NCBI GenBank assembly: GCA_018902385.1
Contig: JABSSW010000038.1
Coordinates: 62,001-126,000, forward strand
Source: Physcia stellaris
Taxonomy: Eukaryota > Ascomycota > Lecanoromycetes > Caliciales > Physciaceae
Direction: 5' to 3'
Length of the DNA stretch: 64,000 bases
Shown here piece after piece: positions 10,875-23,347 of the stretch; the first letter of the stretch is position 1, and each line of letters opens with the position of its first letter. The translations under genes were made by a program, and so were the position numbers. Under the pieces are notes generated by a model. The model made no database searches. It was not told the origin of the DNA and saw only the letters and a program-made list of their open reading frames with translations.

Positions 10875-13800
10875 ATGCCCAAAACCTCAAATACTTCCAA
10901 TACTTCGAACAGCCCCTCCACACCCAAATTTACGCCCTCAGAAACTCCGATACAATCCCACAATCACTCTCCACCAGACTTCAGCGACCTTGTTGCTGTA
11001 AAGATGGAGGAAACCAAGGCGGGAAGCTCGAATCTGAGGGAAGAGGTACAGCCTACCAAGACAGAGAACCCGGCGATGCAGACAGAGGTAAAACTGGCAG
11101 AAGCTACCGACGCTCAGAAGAAGAAGGCGGCGTGCAAGAAACATAACAAAACACACAAGAAGTCGAAGAAGCGGCCAAAAGCCAAAGAAGAGTCCAGTAG
11201 CAGCGAAGATTCTTCATCGTCTTCTTCTTCAGATACGGGCTCTAGTGATACCGAGGAGGAAGAGGAGGAGGAGGAGGAAGATACTGAAGAGGAAGAAGAC
11301 TCTGAAGAGGAGAGGAGGCAAAAGCGAAAACAGAAGCAAAAGGCTAAGAAAGCCAAGAAGCTGAAAGAAAAGAAGAAGGCTAAATCGCGAAAACACAAGG
11401 CTTCTAGTGATGAGGAATCAGAGTCCGAAGAGAGCGATGAGTCGAGCTCAGAAGAAGAAGATAAGCGGAAGAAGTCCAAGTCATCGAAAAAGAAGCGGTC
11501 GAAGAAGAAGCAACTTGAAGATCAAGATCAGGTGTCTATCCTCAAAGACCAACTTAAACTCCAACTCTTTGGAGCAAGAGCCGGTCGTGGTAGTACCAGG
11601 CGGAGAGCCGGTAAACAGCCAGTAATGGACGATCAAAAATTACTATTGAAGCAATTGCAGTCAAAGGGGAAGGGCAAGAAAAAACAGAAGCGAGGATCAA
11701 AGGCGGACTTCGTTAGGGTCGATCAGTTGTGGGACTCTTCAATACACAATTACAAACTCACAGAAACAGCCGAAGATGCCGATGCCGACGAATACGACCA
11801 GTATGTCTTCACTGTACGAAGGAAGTTTGATTGGGAGAACAAATACACGGACACGGTTGTTGATATCAAGAGTAAGCCTCTCAAAGAAGCCCTCACTCAT
11901 GTGATGGGCGCCGTAAAGGGTGTTTCTTTTGCGGAAGATACGCCCGTTATAGATCCCAACATGCTTTTCCTTTACCTCGAAGAACTCCGGACTCATATGA
12001 AGGAGCTTAAAGAGAAGAGCAAAACGGAGAAGAAAAAGAAGGCGAAGAAGCTCGCCACAGCAAAGGCTCAGCATGTAAAGGTTCTAGTCAAGTATCTTGA
12101 TAAGGATTACGCAGAGACGAAGAAAACCCTCTACCCACTTCTGGAATCTAACACCATCACTTTCGACCTTCTCTGGGCCCTGTTCAAGAGCAATGAGATC
12201 GCATACTGCCCAACATATTCCAACCCAGACGAGCCAAGAGCGTTCAAGATTGAATATGCTACAAAAGTACGATAGAGACATCCACATCGCCACCAACACG
12301 CTAACCTGTGTAATAGGAATCATCCTTCATGAAAGGTACATGGTACAACATCGAAGGTCGCTATCTTGAATACGACGGGAAGACCTTTGGTATGGGTACC
12401 ATGGAGGTGGAGGTTGAGCAGTTCAAGGGCCCTCGAAAAATCTCCAGTCTTGCTTGCTATCCTCTCAAATACCATAAAGATGCCGACACTCTCAAGCAGC
12501 AGCTGATAGAGCGGGGCAAGAAATTTGTTGCTCTCAAGGGTATGAATTACCGGTTTCACAAAGGAATGGGCTTCTACAAGAAGAAGAGGCAGGTTATCAA
12601 AGTCAACATCAACGGCCGAGTCATGGTGGACCCAGCAATACATAGGAGGATTAACCCTAACTATCCGATATCAACGGTTAAACCCAAGGATCCGGACATC
12701 ATTGACGAATCAGACGAGGAAGATGATGAGAGCTGCGGCTGCTGCGACAGCTCAGAGGAAGAGAACCAGAAACCACCAGACCAGCTTGCAGATGCCGACG
12801 AACCTCGAACCAAGATGAAGCTCGTAGTAGATGACAACCAGCGAACTCACATCGTCGAAGTTGAAGTCGACGAAAACGGCAATGAGATCCAGAAAGAAAA
12901 CATTGATCAACTCCCCGGCCAAGACCCGAACGCCTCATCAGAGCGCGAGTTCACAGAAGAAGAGCTCCTAATTGCCAGCCCTGTCGTCCTCGGTTTCGCC
13001 TTTTCCGAGAAACTCTGGCTCGAATTCACGGTCTCAGGCATCAATGACATCGACTGGAATGAAGGTGCCTTTAACTCGCTCGTCCTTCCAGACAACCAAA
13101 AATCCATCGTCAAAGCCCTCGTGGAATCGCACACCTTCCAAGCCTCCCGCAACATCGACGACGTCATCCAAGGCAAAGGTCGCGGCCTCGTCGCCGTGCT
13201 ACACGGTCCCCCAGGCACCGGGAAGACACTCACCGCAGAAGGGATAGCAGAATTGCTCAAATGCCCACTGTACATGGTGTCAACCGGCGAACTAGGCACC
13301 AACCCACGCGAACTAGAAGCCGAACTCAACAAAATCCTCGACATCGCCCACTCCTGGGGTGCCGTCTTACTGTTGGATGAAGCGGACGTCTTCCTCGAAA
13401 AGCGGAGCATCCAAGACATCCACCGCAACGCCCTGGTCTCCATCTTTTTGCGCCTGCTCGAATACTTCCAGGGCATCCTCTTCCTCACCACCAACCGCGT
13501 CGAGACCTTCGACGACGCCTTCCAATCCCGCATCCACGTCGCGCTGCGCTACGGCGAGCTCTCCCCCAAGGCGCGTCGTAGCGTCTGGAAGATCTTTTTG
13601 CAGAAAGTGAAGGAAAAGGATGGGCTCGACGTGGTGGAGTTTGGGGAGGAGGAGTACGCGAAGCTAGGACGCCACAATTTGAACGGGCGGCAGATTAAGA
13701 ACGCGGTACGGACGGCGCAGGCGTTGGCAGTGAATGAAGGTAAGGCGTTGGATATGGGACATATCGGGAAGGTGCTTGATGTGGCGGAGAGCTTTGAGAA

Positions 13801-13961
13801 GGACATGAAGGGGGGGACGGGGTATGATGGTATGTATTTGCCGGGACCTTTTTTCTTACTTCTCCCCAATACACCATCCATTCCCCTTTTTATGTCCTAT
13901 GTTGCGTGAGAGATGTGAGAATACTGACAAGGTGGCAGATGCTATGAGGAGCTACACATAA
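10875..13961 (+). CDS. AAA ATPase with acidic/basic N-terminal tail and DUF7025-type domain, 975 residues
   Basis: Exons are 10875-12266, 12317-13829 and 13939-13961, with introns of 50 and 109 bp in correct phase. The last exon adds only DAMRSYT. Residues about 50-230 are highly charged, with Ser/Glu runs alternating with Lys-rich blocks, probably disordered. The middle region (about 290-550) matches the domain usually labelled DUF7025 that precedes AAA modules in many fungal proteins (FKGPRKISSLACYPLKYH). The AAA module has Walker A GPPGTGKT at about residue 761, Walker B LLLDEADVF near 814, a sensor-1-like FLTTNR and an arginine-finger-like QSRIH. The family is known only as fungal AAA ATPases, often near the ATAD3/Bcs1-like branch; substrate unknown. 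A second DUF7025-type gene without the ATPase lies at 26272-28212. Confidence 0.88.
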
Positions 13962-15026
13962 TCCGGGCGCCACCAAAACTACCAGCCTGGCTTCTCTCCC
14001 TGCTCTCCCTCACCCCGCCTGCTCGTTCTCCGCTCCCTCCAGACCGCCCGATCCCAAACCTCCCCAAATAGAAACATCAATCCAACTCTTTCTCTCTATA
14101 CCAGCAAGCGCCCAAAACTCCAGTCTTTACAATGGATGTTCCACCACCACTCCTCTTGAACACGCGACCAACGAATTGGGATCCGGAGAAAAGGGGGCGG
14201 TCTCGGTATTGATGGCTTGCTTTGTTTGGAGTAACTAGTTTTTCTTTTTCTTTTTCCTATGCTTTCTGTTCTGTTCTGTTCGTTTTAGTTCGTTATATAT
14301 TCCGTTGTGGGGGGAAGGAGGGAGGCGGGGAGAAGGGAAGGGGGCGGTTAAGATGACCTTGGTTCCCCTCTCTCTTTTCTATTAAAATTAAAATTCGGTT
14401 TGTGTGGTACGGGAGAGAGAAAGATGGATACCAGTAAACTTCTGGTAATGCTTTATGTTTACGTGTTTTAGTTAGGTACTTGTAATTGAGAGGGCACGGG
14501 GGAGATAAAGATAAGATTATGATAAGCCAAAGGGGATTTTAACATTTCCCCTTTCTATTTTCTCTCCTTTCTCCTTTCTCCTTTTCCTGTTCTTGCTTGC
14601 TTGTTTTTTTTGGGGGTGGTTCTGGGCTTCGACATCTCTCTAAGCAGCGCAGTCGGGTACCGGGCTCTAAGGAAGATAGATAAACAGTAGGAGCCGGACT
14701 GGACTGGACTGGATTGACGGAACATGGAGGGCAAAAAGAAAGCATCCACGATAGAGAATCGCTCCAGAGAAATTGGAGGGGGAGAGGAGAAACCCGAAAA
14801 AGGCTACAGGAAGCGAAAAAAAGGAAAGAGAAAATAGGCCACCTCGCTGAAAGTCTATGTCACAAGAAGGAATCATCTTCAATAAATTTCTCTCAATAAG
14901 GGAGTCCTACCTACCCACCCATCTACAAAGCCGTTACAAATACGTAAGCCATGTCAGATCAGATCCAGACAAGCAGCTCCACTCCCCCTTTACATTCCAT
15001 CCCCCATCTTTTACCTACCTACACAC
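13962..15026. other. Intergenic region between convergent genes
   Basis: It lies between the AAA gene (+) and the GYF gene (-). T-rich and purine-rich low-complexity runs (for example 14230-14290 and 14560-14620) fit 3' UTRs. No gene is seen. From about 14990 the plus strand is strongly C-rich, which is the antisense of the Gly/Arg-rich C-terminus of the GYF protein. Confidence 0.5.
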
Positions 15027-18000
15027 TCAAAGTACAAATCCTACCGCTTCCCCTCTTCCTCCCCCCCACGACCTGAAACCCCTCTTTCTTGCCCCCTCCC
15101 TCCCCCCTCCCTTCCCCCACACTCCCCTCCTCATCCCTGCCCCGATCCCGATTCCCCTTCCCGCCAGCGACAGAACTCCACCCCCACCGCCGCCGAAATT
15201 CAACCCCGTGTCCGCGGCGACGAGTTTGCCCTGATCGGCGAGCTTGCGGCGGCGCACGAATTCCTCCGCGAAGCGGCGGCTGTCGAGGGTCGTGCTGTTG
15301 GCGTGGATGCCTTCGGCGATGATGTCCGGGTCTGGCGGGAGGGAGAGGAGGGAGGATGTGAATGTGTCCACTGCGGGGTGTTAGCTTTGGTTGCTTTTTG
15401 GGATGGTGTTGGGGCTAATGGAATAGAGAGAGGGAAGGGGAGGGGGGAGGAGGAATGGTCGGTAAGGATAGGGGGGAGAGAGGGTGGATTTAAGAAGTAG
15501 GACTAGGGGGTTCAACATACCAGAAATCCCACCATTCAACCCTTTCCCCACAGCGCCACGGACCCATTTCTGGAACTCCTCCTGCGCTTTCTCTTTCCCG
15601 GCAACGGCAACCAGAGGCTTGGGCGCCGCTTTCACAGCCGTGGCCGGCTGCACGCTGCTAGCGCTCGTGGTCCTGACGGCAGGGGCCTGCACCGGCGCAG
15701 CGGGCGTGGTGGGTGTTTTCACTTTCCCGCCTGCGCCTACGGTCGTCCAGGCGTTGCTCGCACCCGTGGAGATCGACGGGGCTCCCTTGCTGGCGAGCTC
15801 AGCGTAGCGTTTCCCGCCCGCTAACGGCGTCGGAGCAGCGGTATTGGCGGCACTGGTAGCGGCGACGGCGGCGGCTTTGTTCTTTCGGACTTCTTCTTCA
15901 CGCTGGATCTGCGTTAACCCTAAGGCACGCTTCGTGCTAGCCACTGGAGTCGCGACGACCGCTTTGCCTACAGTAGGCTTGGCCCAGGCACTTGGTCCTG
16001 ATCCGGTGGTGGGAGTGGCGGGTTTGGCCCAGTTCGCTGAGCTAGGGAGGCCTGGAGCTGGCGCTGCTGCTGTTTGCGGCGCGTTTTGTCGTTCTTGCTC
16101 TGCGGCTGCACGGCGGGCGGCCGTGGCGAGCTCTTCGGCCTGGGCAGCTTTGCGAGCTTCCATTGCTTGGATTTCTTTCAGGGAGGGACCTTTCGAGGCG
16201 GAAGTTTCGGTAGGTTCCTTGGCCCATGGTGCGATCGTTGCGCTTGGTGTCTCGACCGAAGGAGTTTGTGATCGTGAGCGAGATTCCATAGCAAGAGCGT
16301 CGGCGACATTCTGACGGTTCCGCTGCGCCGCAGGAGCAGGCAGTGGCGACGAGGATTGAGGCGGCGGAAAGGGTTGAGGTAGACCAGCCTCAACTTTGGT
16401 CCAGGGCGAAGATTGAACTGTTGGGGATTGTAGAGCTGCTGCCTTTTGGACTTGTTCTGATAGTGACAGTGGCTCCGAGGGTTTTGAACTTAATCCTGCA
16501 GGGTCAAGGAAAGGTTGACGGGACTCGTCATCTGGATGCTGCTGCCTTTGATATTCATCATTCTGACCAAATTTTCCATCCAGGCCTTGCGAGTAAGGTT
16601 GCTGTTCATCTGTCTGTGATCTCAGTCTCTGAAACTGCTCCAGTCGATCATCAGTACCCCGGGGACCGTCATTGCCACGTTGCTGCAAATCGAATTGCTC
16701 TTGCTCCCGCTGAAGTCGAGCTCGGTCTTGCATCATCATCGCTGCTTGTTGTTGTTGGCTAAGTCCATCCTGCTGCCCGGCAGAATATTGCGGTCCACCG
16801 AAAGGCATTCCTTGTCCAGGACGACCCGCATTAATACGCTCCATAAACCCTGGCAACTCATCTTCGTGAACAGGACCTAGCCCTTCACCACCCACTCCTA
16901 AAGGGCCAATGCCCCTAGAAATTGATGCGTCATAGAAGCTAGACCCAGCAGGAGGTCTGATTGGCCCTTGAGCAGGCGATGGTTGATACCCAGTTGGGGA
17001 TGTAATACTACCGTAGCTTGGTTGACTTTGCAAACTATGAGCACTCGAATGATGATGAAGCTGTTGACCAGGACCACCTTGCATGTGTTGCATTTGCTTG
17101 ATCATGACCTGTTGCTGAGCTAGATGCTCTTTCTGCCGTGCCATTAGATACTGCTCCTCCTGCTTTCGTCTCTCGAGAGCATTTTGCTGCTCTGCAGTCA
17201 AAGTGGTTCCAAAGCTAGGGAAGCTGCTTGCGAATGGAGGCTGGGCAGAGCTTGGTTGCGCTGAAGGGGTAGTGGCAGGCAATCCGGCAGTTGGAGGAGC
17301 CACGCTAGGTTGCTGTGCTGTCGAGGAGCCATGGGGGATTCCTATCTGAGGAACCAAAAAGGGCTCTCGTGAATTACCGATTCTACGGATCAATTGTGCC
17401 AAAGGTTCGTAGTCTGCGTCTTCAAGTTTCTTGACTTGTAATTCCGGAGAGAAAAAGCCGGCCTTGTACCAGTCATGCATCTCTAGCCCGGACCACGGTC
17501 CTTGTGTATTACCCTGCGGATCGCGATAGATCCACCTCATGCGATCTGGCATCACCATCTGACGTTGTTGTGAGGCTGGCATTGCTAAAGAGTCTTGTTC
17601 TTGGGGACGACCAAAGTAAGAAGCACTTGATGAAGCAGCTAGTGAAGGGGTCCCAAGAGCTGCCGAAAATGGCGTTTGAGGCTGCACTGCTGATGACGCC
17701 TGCGCAGATGGCATCGGAGCAGATTCGGAAGTAGTAAAATTTGATGGTATTCCTTGGGGTATTTGACCGCGCAGATTCATATTTCCGAATAGATCCCCAA
17801 GTGTACCCCGTCCAACCTGAGGGCTTTCCGTCTCACGAAGACCTTTTCCGAAGCCTGGTGCATTCGATGCAGCAACATGTCTTTGAGCTTCGTCCATATC
17901 ACCTAAGCCCTGATCCATTCTTGACGTTTCTCCTCGCATTTGTTCTTGCATAGCGTTGGGGAAAAGGGAACCCATCCTGCTACCGCGTCCAATAGCTCCA

Positions 18001-20077
18001 ACATTACTTTGCGGTACGGATGATCCGTCGAAAAACCTCGATCCACCATGACTGGGTGAATTCAGGTCCCCAAGAGAGCCGAACATAGAATCACCAAAAG
18101 GACCACCAAAAGCCGCGGTTGCCCTACTTGGTGTGCCAATTGCTCCAGGAGCTGCCGACCAGGGACCTTGTGCACCTAATCCTCCCAGGCCGCCAAGGTT
18201 GGGAAACCCTCGTGATGCCCCTGCGCTGGAAGTACGACTTCGATCATTCGAAGAGCTCTCGTATTGAGCTTGAGCGGCTCTTGGATGGCCAAATGGTCCA
18301 GGCCCTGGTCCGTGGTATTGAGCACCATATGCTTCTTGGTCATCGGTATCGATGTCACCCGGTATCGCCTTGTCTCCCTCGGGGCTTTGGAATGGATTGG
18401 TATTTGTAGGACTCATCGGTTCGTTGAGCTGCCCTGTGCCAAGATTATGTGCTTGAGGTGCAACATGCTGTGGCAAGTCGCGTCGTTGCATCATATCGCG
18501 AAAAGGAGCGACATCGGAAGACATCCCTAGCGATGAGAAGCCAAGGTCCTCATAAGAAGTTGGTTGCCCGGGGTTCCTTGATCGGGCAGTATTTTGTTGG
18601 GTTGGGCTCACGTCGTCTCCACCAAGTGCAGCGCTGCCACTTCGGTGGCCCTCGTCATCCCCATACGGGTTGATCTCTGAGCCCTGGAAGCGTCCTGTGT
18701 TCAGAGCTCCCCACCTCGAGTTATGCTCGTTCGCGGATTCCGGAAGCTTCTCGAGACTGCTGGCCGACTCCTTTTCTTTTATTCTCGACTTTAAGTCCTC
18801 TGAGCTTGCTGGATTCATCATACCCTTGAAACGAGACTCTCCACGAAGACTGCCGAACGGCGCCTTTTTATCACTTGGGGTCGATGGCTGTCCCGATTGA
18901 CCACTCAAAGAGAAATTCCCAAAGGCTCCCATCGGAGGGAATCCTGCCGATTGAGGAGCAGCAGACCATGGTGATGATGGGCCGTTTGCTGCCCCTGCTA
19001 CAGGTCCAGTAGTTGTTCGCTTTAAGCCACCAAAGGGGCTTGACTCTTGCGGAGCGTTTACCTTGCTACCTTCATCTTCACGATCCTCCAATGCAGCTCC
19101 GAACGTGCTGTCTCGGAGATCAGTCCTTCGTCTGAGGAGTGAAGACGGTGGCGAAGCCACTCCAGATTCGTCCCTCGAAAGTCGGTTGCTCCCTATTGGT
19201 GAATTGAGACTTGACTGGTCAGCAGAATCTCTCCTGCGATTCCCAGGACGTGAAGAGGGTGAGTTGGCTGTAAAATTTGCGTTTTGGGCCAATGACAGAG
19301 ATGTCCGACGACCACCAACGCCATTTGTGGGTGTTCCGTCTTTGTTGTTTTGGGTCGGGGGCTTGATGGGCGAATTGACAGATGTCTGGAAGACCTAGCA
19401 TTCGCTATTAATGCCTAACCCTGTTACAATATAATATTCCATATACCTGTTTCTCCTCCTCACTCATTTCAACCAATGATAATGGCTGTACGCTTCCCTC
19501 ATGGTCCCAGCAGATCTCAGGCCCATTGGATGGATCCTTTTGATCCTCTTTTCTACCCCAGCCTCCATTGACAGTGCCGTTGACAGATCCGGGGTTCCAG
19601 CCATCTACATAAAGATCCGATACGTTGTGATTGATCTGTCCGGCGCGGCCTTGTGCTCGGAACATGTCGAGCAACTGATCCTTGGAATACCTGCCCTCGA
19701 CGGAGGCTCCATTGCGGGTATAGCTCGATTGATAATTCGAGTTCATGTGAGGAGGCACATATACGCCTGCACTCTGTGGCGGATTACTGCTGTTGGTTTG
19801 CGAGCCTTCTTTCTGGTATGATGGGGTGGTGGCCAGCGAGGGACGGCGGAATGTTTGGGTAGCGCCATTGGTGCGTCGTGACCTGCAAACGAACAAACGT
19901 CAGCGACGACCTATACATTTCATGTCGCGTGCAGCTGCGAATTTGCTCGCGAGATATTGTCGCACGGTGGGCGACCTACCAGTCCCCACTACCCTCCCCA
20001 CGTCCGCGACCATTCCCGTCGTTGGCAGAATTACCAGCAGCTGCTGAGGCAAAGCTTGATGTGAATGGCGAAGGCAT
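15027..20077 (-). CDS. GYF-domain protein (Smy2/Syh1/GIGYF type), 1,583 residues
   Basis: Probable cytoplasmic adaptor that binds proline-rich partners in translation repression or vesicle traffic, as GYF proteins do. Four exons on the minus strand: 20077-19980, 19882-19447, 19394-15521 and 15370-15027. All introns are GT-AG and in phase. The protein starts MPSPFTSSFASAAAGNSAND. Conserved N-terminal stretches include RYSKDQLLDMFRAQ and SEEEKQVFQTSVNSPIKPP. The GYF domain is near residues 795-850 (RWIYRDPQGNTQGPWSGLEM, DWYKAGFF), containing the hallmark W-x-Y...GPF-like core in the variant GPWSGLEMHDWYKAGFF. Long Gln/Pro/Ser-rich disordered tracts follow, then a Gln/Glu coiled coil (EARKAAQAEELATAARRAAA) and conserved C-terminal segments (FQKWVRGAVGKGLN, FAEEFVRRRKLAD). 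Very long but typical for filamentous fungi. Confidence 0.92.
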
Positions 20078-21036
20078 GATGGAAAGAAGAGTGCAGTAAG
20101 ATTCTAGACTTCCAGATGGGCCGATGGCGGTACAGAAGCGACTGGTTCGTTGAGGGAATTATAGATAGTTTCCTAGCCTCGCAAGAGTGGGTGAAGGGGA
20201 GGAGAATGTCGGGTTGTTGAGTTTTATTGAAGCTTTTTGAGGCGGTGGTTGAACTTCAACGCCAGATATCGAGAGTGTTTTGGAATGGGAGGTTCGAAAC
20301 AGCAGAGCAGCCGATGTCTGGAAAAGGGTAGAGCGGTAGCAGAATTCGTTCCTATTTCGTGATGCAGCTAATTCCCGTCACCCTTGGCCATTCATTTCCA
20401 GATCTACGCCCGTCTGTATCTCAGGTACCGTCTATACCCGATTGGGCGAAAAAGGTACACGATTTCTTAACATCCACCACCGATTCCGCCCCTCACCGGC
20501 GTCAGCTCCATCCTTCGATCCACCACTCGTACTCAGGAACAGAGTAGCTCGATAAATAAGTTCTTACATAATCAACTGTGGAGGGTGTCAGATATCCCAC
20601 CGTCCGGCGTCAGCTGTGGACATGGGATAAGACACAGATCGTTCAATTACAGCTCGAAAAACAATTACGCCTGACAAAGTGGACCACATGGTAGCAGGTC
20701 GCTGAGATACTTTGACAATCTTTTTACCACTCCCCCTGCCGTTGATTTACGCAATGGTATACTTGGCTTTACGAGTTCTATCGACCTTCATTCCAACGTC
20801 GGAAACACGGAACAGAAGTATTGATAGCAATCCACGAAGCATTACAAGACTCTGTATTAAGAAGCCGTAAGCTCTTTATGTTCAACCTAGCCACGTAGCA
20901 TGTATTTGCATCGACACATTCAGTCGGTAGCATCTCCAAAGTCGTCAGTGCTTTAAGAAAGACGACGATTGGGCACGAGCTTGACGTTAATACAGCCAAA
21001 TAAATTTCCACGTCCCCACGTCCCAGCGGTCCCCAT
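20078..21036. other. Intergenic region
   Basis: Upstream region of the GYF gene and downstream region of the metalloprotease gene. No supported ORF, RNA or repeat. Confidence 0.5.
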
Positions 21037-22202
21037 CTACAGCCCCGTGGGCCACGTCGTACCTGATGACGCGCCTGCAGACTCCGTAAAAGTTATATCA
21101 GACGACCTGTCCGGTAATGTCGCGTTCGCCATCACTTCCAGCAATTCCACTTTTGTCCGTAAGTTCGGGAACAGATGGCATTTTTGGTAGATGCCTGCAA
21201 ATTGGAATTTAGCGACGAAACACCCTTCAGGCCTCCAAAATAGCCGAATTACTCGGCAAAGTGAAGGGAGTCGGGAGAAGAGACGAAAGAAGTGCAAATC
21301 TGAAGCCGCAATAGGAGAAAGTCGGACTCCAACTTACTCAAGCTATAATAAACATAGCAATTCGCCATCAGCCTTGCCTTCCGCCCCTTCAACCCCACAC
21401 ACTCATTCACATAGTAGACCTCCTTATCATCCTCCGGTGACTTCGTCGGCGGCACCGCAGCATTGGCGTAGTAATGCACTATTTCATGCAACAGCCCAGC
21501 AACCATCGTATTCGCAAACGTAGCTCCAGACTCCAGGTACTCGCCCGTGCTCTTTCTCTGCAGCATGCACCTGTCCGGCTCCGGTAGCATTGGTAATGAA
21601 AAATGATACGGGCATATGGCAATGAACGGTGTACCTCCAATCGCCGCTGCACGGTTGGTGGCACTTGAATTGCAGTATGTGTAGGCAAAGGCGGTTAGGC
21701 GCGTCAATAAGCCCCAATGGTGTCTATCGTGCTCTTGGTGGATGTTAGGATTTTTGGCAGGGTCGATGGCGCAGGCAAGCATGGGTGGGGAAGGGGGGAT
21801 GTTCTCATTAGGGAGCACGTTGCCGGGCAGAACTAAGGCGCCTTGCGTGGTCTGTGAGAGGATGGAGGCAACGAAGGGAGCGTACTGAGGTACTTTGAAG
21901 AACGTGGTGTAGGCGGGACTTGGAAAAGTGAAGTTTTTTGCGTCGGCGAGAGCGGGGCGCAGGACGGATTGGAGGGCGAGCATTTGATCGCTAATATTGC
22001 GTGCGAGAGGACCGCAATTGTAGATGTCGTAGTTGCCGACTTTGACAACATCCAGGGGAGCTATTGAAGGTCAGTGTGGTGACTGGGTGGGATGGAGGCT
22101 TCATGGCTTACCCTGCTGAGCTGCCTGTGGAATTGTGCTTGCATGTACCATTGCAAGGATGTAAGCCCATATGAGAATCATCATTGGAACCATATGTATC
22201 AT
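21037..22202 (-). CDS. Secreted metalloprotease resembling M35 deuterolysin, about 323 residues
   Basis: Exons are 22202-22112, 22060-21338 and 21194-21037, with introns of 51 and 143 bp in correct phase. The N-terminus MIHMVPMMILIWAYILAMV then HASTIPQAAQQ is a signal peptide; a second ATG at 22193 is also possible. The zinc motif is HEIVH (in GLLHEIVHYYANA). It is followed by DDKEVYYVNEC, then MANCYVYYSLSIYQ. That spacing, with Asp after HExxH, then Tyr, Cys, Asn and a paired Tyr, matches the Aspzincin M35 pattern. The canonical GTxDxxYG is only loosely kept, so substrate specificity is unclear. Several cysteines suggest disulfides. It would act outside the cell. Confidence is good for a secreted HExxH protease, moderate for M35. 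Confidence 0.75.
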
Positions 22203-23347
22203 CAAAGCTTCCAGGTGAAGCGACCGAAATCCAAACAATTAGAGTCTTGAAAACCTATTAAAGTAAAAAAAAACAAGCATAGCGACTTTTATCACGTCAG
22301 TGATAGCTCTGACTGAGCTCAAATAATATGCGGCCGAACACAGATGTTTAAATCGTGCGGCTGTTTGGACGGCAGGACACTATAATTGTCTGCATCAATT
22401 AAGTTGTCTCGGGCCGTGTAGCCGATAGCGTCGCAGGGCTCGGGCTTCTTACCTACACGTCTGGACCCAAAATCGGCTTTTTGACCGTATTTGCCTTCGT
22501 GACACCACCCAAATCAAGCACTTTTCGATACTCTTTCTTGAACAACCCACATCGTATACAATTAATTGAAAACGAGGAAATCGTTATTTCGATACGGGGC
22601 TACAATGTTCTAACGAGATAATTGTATAATACATCATGATTGTTGTGTAATTGAATTGCGCAACAATGCAATTGTTTTGTGAACGCACATTCTCTTACAT
22701 TTTCAAATTCAAAAATTGTCAAATCAAGCACATTGCGCAATTCATTATTGCAATGAATATTTCGAATTTTAACAATGTAAAGCGAGAGAATTGCTAATTC
22801 GATACGAGATTACAATGTTCTAACGAGATAATTGTATAATATGTAACGTTTATTGCGCAATTGCATTGCGCATTGAACGTTCAATTGAGCGTTCAATTGC
22901 GTGGCTTCGAAAACTTCAACCCTGAAATAACCTTGATTATGCTCAAGCCTCGGATATAATGGATTTAAACTGTAATGAACTAAATCAATAATACTCGATA
23001 AAAACGCTAGTTATCAGCTTATCGTGCTGTTTTTGTGTAATATTGCAGTCGGGAAGGTTCAAAACAACGGTTTACCCGATTTTGGGCTCAGACCCTCTGG
23101 CGAAAAATGAAGGCTTGGCCGAACTAGCCAGGGGTCTGATAACTGAGACAACAATTAAGCGCAATCTGATACTTGAGCACGGGAAGTTAGTCTGCTCGAT
23201 CAAGATGGTGAAACTTGATGTCGAAAAATGCCAAGTCGCACATTCAGTCGTGCACTCTTGTTGATAACGTATATGCTAGGTCTGATTTCTTAGGAGAGCC
23301 TGCTCGTGGAGCACAATGATGCGAAAGAGATGGAGATGCCACGCTAA
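22203..23347. other. Intergenic region holding the AT-rich repeat
   Basis: Apart from the tandem repeat at 22509-22930 there are only short ORFs, such as 23043-23264 (+, 73 residues, no domain). I see no supported gene. Confidence 0.45.
22509..22930. repeat. AT-rich degenerate tandem repeat, two units of about 210 bp
   Basis: AAATCAAGCAC occurs at about 22510 and again near 22721. TACAATGTTCTAACGAGATA is at 22601 and again at 22811, with TCGATAC just upstream of both. The units are diverged. Where unit 1 has CGGGGCTACAATG, unit 2 has CGAGATTACAATG. From 22600 to 22901 I find no CC or GG. The flanks are normal composition. It may be a remnant of a transposable element; the type is not known. 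Confidence 0.7.

Noticed and set aside
11114-11479. Ser/Leu-rich minus-strand ORF
   Set aside because: Antisense of the Ser/Glu/Lys repeats of the AAA protein.
12907-13533. 208-codon minus-strand ORF opposite the AAA gene
   Set aside because: Shadow of the AAA module; Walker A and B read on the plus strand.
15844-16314. 156-codon plus-strand ORF and several others opposite the GYF gene
   Set aside because: Low-complexity antisense of Ala/Pro/Gln-rich coding sequence.
20283-20300. GGTTCGAAAC as a possible tRNA B box
   Set aside because: No A box, acceptor stem or anticodon arm around it. No tRNA or rRNA gene was found in the window by eye.
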